DNA of 64,000 bases. Origin: Flavobacterium subsaxonicum WB 4.1-42 = DSM 21790 (lineage in GTDB: Bacteria > Bacteroidota > Bacteroidia > Flavobacteriales > Flavobacteriaceae). The stretch covers positions 1,312,806 through 1,376,805 of the forward strand of contig NZ_KE383909.1 in NCBI RefSeq assembly GCF_000422725.1, read 5' to 3'. Of this stretch, positions 35,668 through 42,486 are shown piece by piece. Position numbers and translations under genes: made by a program. The stretch's first letter is position 1; each line of letters opens with the position of its first letter. The notes under the pieces were generated by a model, which was given only the letters and a program-made list of their open reading frames with translations, was not told the origin of the DNA and made no database searches.

Positions 35668-37059
35668 ATGCATAACTTTACTAAAGCCTGTTTACTGTTT
35701 TCTGTGTTGCTAATGCTCTGTTCGTGCAGCAAAGAACAAAATTATACGGCCTATTTTGGCGGCCAGGTGGTTAACCCCCGCACCCCCTATGTTATTTTTA
35801 GTAAAGACAATAAGGTTATAGATACTATAAAACTGGATAAAGACAACCGGTTTTTTGTCAAATTCGATTCGCTATCGCCTGGGCTATACAGCTTTAAGCA
35901 CGACCCCGATTACCAGTATGTTTATTTTGACCGTAATGATAGCCTGATGGTATCCATCAACACGGCCGATTTTGACCAGTCGATTGTTTTTAGCGGCCGC
36001 GGAGAGGCCAAAAACAATTTTATGATGGAATTGTTTATACAGCAGGAAACCGATCGCCACAAGGCTTACGACTTTTATAACTATGATTATGAAAGATTTA
36101 GAAAAGCAATAGATTCTACTTACAATCTTAGGGAGGCATTCTATAAACAAAATAAGGAGACTATTAAATGGAGCGAAGGTTTTGACTTTTATGCCCAGCA
36201 GCGCGTTAAGCTTAACTACTATACTAAAAGAGAATACTACCCCTATGTACACGCCCGCCGTACCGGCGAAGAGATAAAATCTAAACTGCCTAAAGACTTT
36301 TATGCCTACCGTAAAACGCTGAATTTTAACGATGCACGCCTAACCGACTTTTCGCCATTCCAAAGATATTTGACGGCTATGCTTAATAATATGGCCATTA
36401 CCCGCAGCTATAAAAACGGTAACGTTCAGGAGGATGCGCTGCGCGATAACATCAACAAGCTCAATATTGCCGACTCGATGTTTGGAAAGAATGAGGGTAT
36501 TAAAAATGATGTGCTTAACAACATTGCCTTTAACTACTTACTTGAAGACCAGAACATTGTAAATAACCAAAAGTTCTTAGAGCGCTACCTGCAACTATCT
36601 ACAGATAACAGCCCCGATAACGAGATCAAGAAAATTGGCAATGCCATAAAACAGCTTAAAGAGGGCAACAAACTACCGGCTATTGCCTTGGTAGACAGCA
36701 CCAATAAGGCTTTTGATATTGACAACGATATCAAAAAAGAAACCGTAATTTTCTTTTGGACAAGCTGTGCCCGCGCACACCTTTTAAACGTGTACCAGCG
36801 TGTGGAAGAGCTTAAAAAACAGCACCCTAACGTACATTTTATAGGCGTTAACGTTGATAACGATACCGAGTGGAAAAAGACCATGGGGCTTTACAATTTT
36901 GATGCGGCCCAACAACTGCGAACTACTGATTTTGCGGCACTTAGAAACAAATGGGTGTTTACCAAAATTAACCGTACCATTGTTTTAAATTCTAACGGCA
37001 CTATTAAAAACGCCTTTACTAACTTACTGGATACCAGGTTTGAAGAGTTTTTAAAATAG
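35668..37059 (+). CDS. TlpA-like thioredoxin-fold lipoprotein without CxxC
   Basis: The 463-residue product has a lipoprotein signal with Cys20 (LCSC). Residues about 25-125 resemble DUF4369-type beta domains (DRNDSLMVSI, VFSGRGEAKNNF). A long helical middle follows. The C-terminal 130 residues look like a TlpA/thioredoxin fold (KETVIFFWTSCARAHLLNV, HFIGVNVDND). The redox motif expected as CxxC reads SCARAH, with one cysteine only, so a normal disulfide exchange is unlikely. It is a monocistronic unit ending at a clear terminator and faces an ABC-F gene across a divergent promoter. Confidence 0.75.
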   Translation: MHNFTKACLLFSVLLMLCSCSKEQNYTAYFGGQVVNPRTPYVIFSKDNKVIDTIKLDKDNRFFVKFDSLSPGLYSFKHDPDYQYVYFDRNDSLMVSINTADFDQSIVFSGRGEAKNNFMMELFIQQETDRHKAYDFYNYDYERFRKAIDSTYNLREAFYKQNKETIKWSEGFDFYAQQRVKLNYYTKREYYPYVHARRTGEEIKSKLPKDFYAYRKTLNFNDARLTDFSPFQRYLTAMLNNMAITRSYKNGNVQEDALRDNINKLNIADSMFGKNEGIKNDVLNNIAFNYLLEDQNIVNNQKFLERYLQLSTDNSPDNEIKKIGNAIKQLKEGNKLPAIALVDSTNKAFDIDNDIKKETVIFFWTSCARAHLLNVYQRVEELKKQHPNVHFIGVNVDNDTEWKKTMGLYNFDAAQQLRTTDFAALRNKWVFTKINRTIVLNSNGTIKNAFTNLLDTRFEEFLK

Positions 37060-37130
37060 GGTTTTATGTCGCATTAAACCTGCGTCTGAAAATGTATAAA
37101 TCTAACAATCCTGAAAGGTATATTCATACA

Positions 37131-37158
37131 AAAGGCTGCCCATATTTAGGCAGCCTTT
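37131..37158. terminator. Bidirectional terminator
   Basis: AAAGGCTGCC and GGCAGCCTTT form a 10-bp stem with an 8-base loop between two convergent genes. Confidence 0.82.
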
Positions 37159-37191
37159 TGTATTGTATAAATGCTAATTTATAGGTAATTA

Positions 37192-37437
37192 CTACGCCAT
37201 TATTCTTGGGTAGAATACGGTGCACATCATACCTTCGCTTGCTTTGTTTGGGTGTGCGCAATGCTCTGTCTGGAACTTGGCACATTTTAAACAATCTGAT
37301 TCTCTGCTTAATACGGCGCGAAACTCATAAGCCTGGCAGGCTTGTGTCTCGGCAGTAACTATTTCGTGTACGTTGCATAACTGCCCTTTTACATGGTGAT
37401 CGCAGTTACCACAACAATTTGCTAATTTAATATCCAT
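37192..37437 (-). CDS. Small cysteine-rich conserved protein
   Basis: The 81-residue protein carries nine cysteines: CCxxC at positions 8, 9 and 12, then C21, C34, a CxxC at 49/52, C60 and C72, plus several histidines (HH14-15, H24, H59, H62). The pattern suggests a zinc- or iron-binding domain, maybe two treble-clef-like knuckles. No known domain name could be given with confidence. The gene is isolated, ends near a terminator and is followed upstream by a long gene-free repeat region. Confidence 0.7.
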   Translation of the reverse strand: MDIKLANCCGNCDHHVKGQLCNVHEIVTAETQACQAYEFRAVLSRESDCLKCAKFQTEHCAHPNKASEGMMCTVFYPRIMA

Positions 37438-37605
37438 AACGTTTTTCTTTTGTCGATTAGTAATAGAACAAATTTAAGCAGAATAAATGTTAGAGAAATT
37501 CTAAATAACTGTATTTGAGCTATTTATAAATAGACCGTTTATAAATAAGGTAGGTAAAAACCTAATCTGCAATAGTTTGCATATCGGCTTTATGATGCCC
37601 TTAAC

Positions 37606-37646
37606 ATGGAACGCGGATGCACGGATGCTGCGCAATCGCTGATTTT
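37606..37646 (+). repeat. Partial 49-bp repeat unit (GGAACGCGGATG type)
   Basis: ATGGAACGCGGATG is followed by CACGGATGC and CAATCGC, a shorter version of the units at 38003 and 38201. The rest of 37438-38002 contains no gene or other structure that I can support. Confidence 0.65.
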
Positions 37647-38002
37647 ATATATTTAAATTTTGAAGGCACTGAACTCTGCTCCTGGGGTTTTTATCTCCGC
37701 ACAAAAAAACAAAGTAAAAACCTACAATGTATATAAATTTAGCAGTATAAATATTACTTCCCTTTTTCTGCTTTGATAAAACAAGTATATACTGATAATC
37801 AAATTATTGTATTTTGATATTTCACTTTCGGATTTTGGAATGTGCCTTTTTTTTGCATTTTTATAAAAAGCTGCCAAGACAGCCGTGTATATACTTTACA
37901 GACCGCCTCCATGTCCAAAATTATCAATTTTTATTTACTGAAAGAATGGCTTCAGTACTACGGTTAGGGTTGTGTTGTAATTTTGTAGCCGAATGATGGG
38001 TA

Positions 38003-38051
38003 ATGGAACGCGGATGACACGGATGCAAGCAATCGCGGATTTAACGGATTT
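38003..38051 (+). repeat. 49-bp direct repeat, copy 1
   Basis: This unit starts ATGGAACGCGGATGACACGG and ends AACGGATTT. It is repeated without change in the shared part at 38201-38249. An inverted partial copy is at 38558-38603. Confidence 0.85.
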
Positions 38052-38082
38052 GGTTTTCGCTTGGCAGTCCAATTAATAAGAC

Positions 38083-38187
38083 AGATTGCCGCGCTGCGTT
38101 GCACTGCGCTCGCAAAGACGTTGCGTGAAGAGTAGCACGTACTATACCCGCGCAAGTCTTTGCGAGGAGGCACGACGAAGCAATCTC
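38083..38187. repeat. 105-bp REP-like palindromic element, copy 1
   Basis: The ends AGATTGC and GCAATCT are inverted. Inner arms CTCGCAAAGAC and GTCTTTGCGAG also mirror each other, so the whole unit could fold into a long imperfect hairpin. It shares about 95 percent with copies 2 and 3 by eye. Similar GCAATCTC-ended repeats are widespread in bacterial intergenic regions. Confidence 0.85.
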
Positions 38188-38200
38188 ATCGTTGTATTTT

Positions 38201-38249
38201 ATGGAACGCGGATGACACGGATGCAAGCAATCGCGGATTTAACGGATTT
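38201..38249 (+). repeat. 49-bp direct repeat, copy 2
   Basis: Same sequence as 38003-38051 (ATGGAACGCGGATGACACGG and onward). It separates palindromic element copies 1 and 2. Confidence 0.85.
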
Positions 38250-38289
38250 TTCATATATTGTCTTTGCAACGAAGTGTAGAAGCCCGAGT

Positions 38290-38395
38290 GAGATTGCCGC
38301 GCTCGGTTGCACTACGCTCGCAAGGACGTTGCGTGAAGAGTAGCACGTATTATACCCGTGCAAGTCTTTGCGAGGAGGCACGACGAAGCAATCTC
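38290..38395. repeat. 105-bp REP-like palindromic element, copy 2
   Basis: It starts GAGATTGCCGCGCTC and ends GAAGCAATCTC. It is almost identical to copy 3, from which it is separated by 20 bases. Confidence 0.87.
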
Positions 38396-38415
38396 ATTAT
38401 TGTGGCTCCCCGAGT

Positions 38416-38520
38416 GAGATTGCCGCGCTCCGTTGCACTACGCTCGCAAGGACGTTGCGTGAAGAGTAGCACGTATTATACCCGTGCAAGTCTTTGCGAG
38501 GAGGCACGACGAAGCAATCT
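38416..38520. repeat. 105-bp REP-like palindromic element, copy 3
   Basis: It starts GAGATTGCCGCGCTC and ends GAAGCAATCT. The 5-base flank CGAGT precedes both this copy and copy 2, indicating tandem duplication of unit plus flank. Confidence 0.87.
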
Positions 38521-38557
38521 ATCAGCAATGCTTTAAAAACATTTCAAAATCAACTTT

Positions 38558-38603
38558 AATCCGCGTCATCCGCGCCCTCCTGAACGGCAAGGGCAGGTTC
38601 CAT
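38558..38603 (-). repeat. Inverted partial copy of the 49-bp repeat
   Basis: AATCCGCGTCATCCGCG and the end GGTTCCAT are the reverse complement of the ends of the units at 38003 and 38201. The repeat nest is therefore bracketed by inverted copies. Confidence 0.6.
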
Positions 38604-38669
38604 TATCACACAGTACAGTTTAACAATTTCTTACACAAGCCCCTCACATAAAAATAGCCCAAAATTGAG

Positions 38670-38677
38670 TACCTTTG
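38670..38677 (+). promoter_or_regulatory. Candidate -7 element of uvrA
   Basis: TACCTTTG fits TAnnTTTG, 16 bases before the uvrA ATG. No clear -33 box is seen. Confidence 0.35.
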
Positions 38678-38693
38678 CGTTTTGCACAAAAAT

Positions 38694-41522
38694 ATGTTAG
38701 ACAGTACAGATAATATAGAGGTTTTAGGCGCCCGCGTCCACAACCTAAAAAACATAGATGTAACCATTCCTCGCGAAAAGCTGGTGGTTATAACGGGCCT
38801 TTCGGGGTCGGGTAAATCGTCGCTTGCGTTCGATACCATTTATGCCGAGGGGCAGCGCCGTTATATCGAAACATTTTCGGCCTACGCACGTCAGTTCCTG
38901 GGCGGGCTCGAGCGGCCCGATGTAGATAAAATAGACGGCCTTAGCCCGGTTATTGCCATAGAGCAAAAAACCACCAGCAAAAGCCCCCGCTCTACCGTGG
39001 GCACCATTACCGAGATTTACGACTTTTTGCGACTGCTCTACGCCCGTGGCGCCGACGCTTACAGTTACATGACCGGCGAAAAAATGGTGAGCTACAGCGA
39101 CACCCAGATTAAAGACCTGATAATAGAAAAGTTTAACGGTAAGCGCATTAGCATACTGGCGCCCATTGTACGTTCGCGTAAGGGGCACTACCGCGAGTTG
39201 TTTGAGCAGGTTAGCAAGCAGGGCTTTTTAAAAGTGCGTGTAGACGGTGTTATTAAAGACATTGAAAGCGGCATGAAGCTGGACCGCTACAAAACCCACG
39301 ATATTGAAACCGTGATAGACCGCATGGCTATTGATACCACGCCGGACACTGATAAACGCCTGGCCGACAGCATTAAAACAGCCATGTACCACGGCGAAGA
39401 TGTTATGATGGTTATTGAGCAGGAAAGTGGTGAGGCGCGCTACTACAGCCGTAACCTAATGTGCCCAACATCGGGCATATCGTACCCAAACCCAGAGCCT
39501 AATAACTTTTCGTTTAACTCGCCAAAAGGGGCGTGCGATAATTGCAACGGCCTGGGCATTATAAACGAAATTAACGTTAAAAAAATAATTCCCAATCCTA
39601 AACTATCCATTAAACAGGGTAGTTTTGTGCCTTTGGGCGAATACAAAAACTCCTGGATCTTTAAGCAGTTAGAGGCCATTGGCGAAAAATACGACTTTAA
39701 GATTACCGATGCCATAGAGAAAATTCCGGCCGAGGCTATGGAGATGATCCTTAACGGCGGTAAAGAAAAATTTACGGTTACCAGCAAAACACTGGGCGTT
39801 AACCGCGAATATAAAATTGATTTTGAGGGCATTTCGGCCTTTATAAAAAACCAGTACGATGAAAGTGCCACAGCATCATTAAAACGCTGGGCAAAAGAGT
39901 TTATGGACGAGGTGCAATGCCCGGTTTGCCACGGCAGCCGCCTTAAAAAAGAGTCGCTTTACTTTAGGATAAACGGCCTTAATATTGCAGAGCTTTCGGC
40001 AATGGATATATCAGACCTGGCCGACTGGTTTGAGAGCCTGGACCAGAACCTGTCGGAAAAACAGAAGGTTATTGCTACCGAGATTATTAAAGAGATCAAG
40101 GCACGCCTTAGCTTTTTGGTAGATGTAGGTTTAAATTACCTGTCGCTTAACCGCGGGTCGGGCACGCTATCGGGTGGCGAGGCACAGCGTATAAGGCTGG
40201 CCACGCAAATTGGGTCGCAGCTTGTTGGGGTGCTTTATATTTTAGATGAGCCCAGCATTGGCCTGCACCAGCGCGATAACGAAAAACTGATACACTCGTT
40301 AGAGCAGCTGCGCGATATTGGCAACTCGGTTATTGTGGTAGAACACGATAAGGATATGATTGAACGTGCCGATTATGTAATAGACATTGGCCCTGCTGCC
40401 GGCCGTTTTGGCGGGCAGATAGTTAGCAAGGGCACCCCTGCCGAACTGCTTTTAGAACACACCCTTACGGCAGCGTACCTTAACGGCGAAAAAGAAATTG
40501 CCGTACCTAAAACACGCCGCCCGGGCAATGGCAAAACCCTTAAGCTTACGGGCGCAACGGGCAACAACCTTAAAAATGTTTCGGTAGAGTTTCCGTTGGG
40601 TAAAATGATATGCGTTACAGGGGTTTCGGGTAGTGGCAAGAGTACGCTTATAAACGGCACGCTCTACCCTATTTTAAATGCCCACTTTTTTAATGGCGTA
40701 AAAAAACCGGCTCCGTTTAAAAAAATCGAAGGCCTTGAGCATATCGATAAAGTTATAGATATCGACCAGAGCCCTATTGGCCGTACGCCACGCTCTAATC
40801 CGGCTACATATACCGAGGTGTTTAGCGAAATACGATCGCTCTTTACCCAAACGCCGGAGGCTATGATTCGTGGTTACAAACCCGGCCGTTTTAGCTTTAA
40901 CGTAAGCGGTGGCCGTTGCGAAACCTGCGAAGGCAGTGGACTGCGCGTTATAGAGATGAACTTTTTACCCGATGTGTATGTGGAGTGCGAAACCTGCCAG
41001 GGCAAGCGCTTTAACCGCGAAACGCTTGAAATTAGGTACAAAGGCAAATCGATAAGCGATATACTGGAAATGACGGTAGATGAGGCGGTTCCGTTTTTTG
41101 AGAACATCCCAAAAATCTTCCGTAAAATAAAAACCATCCAGGATGTTGGGTTGGGTTATATTACCCTGGGCCAGCAAAGTACTACCCTTTCGGGAGGCGA
41201 GGCGCAGCGTATTAAATTGGCATCAGAGCTTTCTAAAAAAGATACCGGCAACACCTTTTATATTTTAGATGAACCCACAACGGGGCTTCATTTTGAAGAT
41301 ATCCGCGTGCTTATGGAGGTAATTAATAAACTGGTAGACAAAGGCAACACCGTGCTTATTATAGAGCACAATATGGATGTTATTAAGCTGGCAGACTACA
41401 TTATAGACATTGGTTACGAAGGCGGCAAGGGCGGCGGACAGCTTATTGCGAAAGGAACTCCCGAGGAAGTAGCCAAAAACAAAAAGAGCTATACCGCTCA
41501 TTTTCTTAAAAAAGAACTTTAA
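38694..41522 (+). CDS. uvrA: Excinuclease ABC subunit A
   Basis: The start is the ATG at 38694 (942 residues); a TTG four codons upstream overlaps the promoter region. Both ATPase modules are complete: Walker A GLSGSGKSSLAF and GVSGSGKSTLI, signatures LSGGEAQRIRLA and LSGGEAQRIKLA, Walker B LDEPSIGLHQRDN and LDEPTTGLHFEDI. Zinc-binding cysteine sets are seen in CPVCHGSRL and CETCEGSGL / CETCQGKRF. UvrA finds bulky DNA lesions and loads UvrB in nucleotide excision repair. The gene is monocistronic after the repeat nest. Confidence 0.98.
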   Translation: MLDSTDNIEVLGARVHNLKNIDVTIPREKLVVITGLSGSGKSSLAFDTIYAEGQRRYIETFSAYARQFLGGLERPDVDKIDGLSPVIAIEQKTTSKSPRSTVGTITEIYDFLRLLYARGADAYSYMTGEKMVSYSDTQIKDLIIEKFNGKRISILAPIVRSRKGHYRELFEQVSKQGFLKVRVDGVIKDIESGMKLDRYKTHDIETVIDRMAIDTTPDTDKRLADSIKTAMYHGEDVMMVIEQESGEARYYSRNLMCPTSGISYPNPEPNNFSFNSPKGACDNCNGLGIINEINVKKIIPNPKLSIKQGSFVPLGEYKNSWIFKQLEAIGEKYDFKITDAIEKIPAEAMEMILNGGKEKFTVTSKTLGVNREYKIDFEGISAFIKNQYDESATASLKRWAKEFMDEVQCPVCHGSRLKKESLYFRINGLNIAELSAMDISDLADWFESLDQNLSEKQKVIATEIIKEIKARLSFLVDVGLNYLSLNRGSGTLSGGEAQRIRLATQIGSQLVGVLYILDEPSIGLHQRDNEKLIHSLEQLRDIGNSVIVVEHDKDMIERADYVIDIGPAAGRFGGQIVSKGTPAELLLEHTLTAAYLNGEKEIAVPKTRRPGNGKTLKLTGATGNNLKNVSVEFPLGKMICVTGVSGSGKSTLINGTLYPILNAHFFNGVKKPAPFKKIEGLEHIDKVIDIDQSPIGRTPRSNPATYTEVFSEIRSLFTQTPEAMIRGYKPGRFSFNVSGGRCETCEGSGLRVIEMNFLPDVYVECETCQGKRFNRETLEIRYKGKSISDILEMTVDEAVPFFENIPKIFRKIKTIQDVGLGYITLGQQSTTLSGGEAQRIKLASELSKKDTGNTFYILDEPTTGLHFEDIRVLMEVINKLVDKGNTVLIIEHNMDVIKLADYIIDIGYEGGKGGGQLIAKGTPEEVAKNKKSYTAHFLKKEL

Positions 41523-41528
41523 AAATTT

Positions 41529-41616
41529 AGCCACGAATTACACTAATAGACGAATTTTTTACTTCTGAATTTATATTCAAACAATATAAATTTGTGAAAT
41601 TTGTGTAATTTGTGGC
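41529..41616. repeat. Imperfect inverted repeat (GCCACGAATTACAC type)
   Basis: GCCACGAATTACAC near 41529 is mirrored by GTGTAATTTGTGGC ending near 41616, with further AATTTGTG copies between. Repeats of this wording are common between genes in Flavobacteriaceae. TAAATTTG at 41587-41594 inside it could serve as a -7 element for the next gene. Confidence 0.6.
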
Positions 41617-41633
41617 AAAAGAAAAATATTACA

Positions 41634-42359
41634 ATGGCAAAAGAAACATACAGCAGCGACGACGAATGGATTAACGAAGGGCTTAAACAAAAGCCGTGGA
41701 GCGAAATAAGAAGTAACGATTCCTGGGCGATCTTTAAGATAATGTCGGAGTTTGTAAACGGTTTCGAAGCCATGTCGCGCATAGGGCCGTGTATCTCGTT
41801 ATTTGGGTCGGCGCGCACCGCATCAGATAATAAATACTACCTGCTTGCCGAAGAAATTGCCGAGAAAATTGCCAATGCCGGCTACGGTGTTATTACAGGC
41901 GGTGGCCCCGGTATTATGGAGGCCGGTAACAAAGGCGCCAAGCGTGGTATAGCGCCATCGGTGGGGCTTAATATAGAGCTGCCTTTCGAACAGCACTTTA
42001 ACCCCTACATAGACCACGACAAAAACCTAAACTTCGATTACTTTTTTGTGCGCAAAACCATGTTTGTAAAATACTCGCAGGGCTTTGTGGTTATGCCGGG
42101 AGGTTTCGGAACTTTAGACGAGTTTTTTGAAGCCGTTACCCTTATCCAGACCAAAAAGATAGCTAAATTTCCTATTATATTGGTAGGAACATCATACTGG
42201 AGTGGCCTTTTAGAGTGGGTAAAAAGCACCCTTATAAACGAGCACCACAACGCCAGCCCCGATGATCTTAACCTTATTAAACTGGTAGACACCGCCGATG
42301 AAGTGGTTGAAGTGATAGACAACTTTTACAAAAAATACAGCCTTAGCCCTAATTTTTAA
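41634..42359 (+). CDS. TIGR00730/LOG family Rossmann-fold protein
   Basis: The ATG at 41634 yields 241 residues. The nucleotide-binding GGGPGIMEAGNKGAKR and the family signature MPGGFGTLDEFFE mark the LOG (lysine decarboxylase-like) superfamily. Members cleave nucleoside 5'-monophosphates of cytokinin type or other ribosyl nucleotides to release the base. True lysine decarboxylase activity is not expected. An N-terminal extension of about 45 residues precedes the fold, common in the Bacteroidota branch. It is cytoplasmic and likely transcribed alone. Confidence 0.9.
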   Translation: MAKETYSSDDEWINEGLKQKPWSEIRSNDSWAIFKIMSEFVNGFEAMSRIGPCISLFGSARTASDNKYYLLAEEIAEKIANAGYGVITGGGPGIMEAGNKGAKRGIAPSVGLNIELPFEQHFNPYIDHDKNLNFDYFFVRKTMFVKYSQGFVVMPGGFGTLDEFFEAVTLIQTKKIAKFPIILVGTSYWSGLLEWVKSTLINEHHNASPDDLNLIKLVDTADEVVEVIDNFYKKYSLSPNF

Positions 42360-42486
42360 AACCTGTTTTAATTTAACACAATACAAAGCAACCCATAGCG
42401 CATTTTTGTATCGTATATATAGTTATATTGTGGCACCAATTAAAAGCCATACAACGTTATATTATACAATTAATTTTAAGGCAATT

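Noticed and set aside
37606..38520. CRISPR array
   Set aside because: Units are 49 and 105 bp, spacing is irregular and the long units are full palindromes with no unique spacers of constant length; no cas genes are near.
38086..38536. Several overlapping open frames of 60-92 residues on both strands
   Set aside because: They fall entirely inside the 105-bp palindromic repeats and repeat the same peptide with each copy; this is repeat sequence, not coding.
41634..42359. Lysine decarboxylase
   Set aside because: The PGGxGTxxE motif marks the LOG/TIGR00730 group, in which that old label is not supported.
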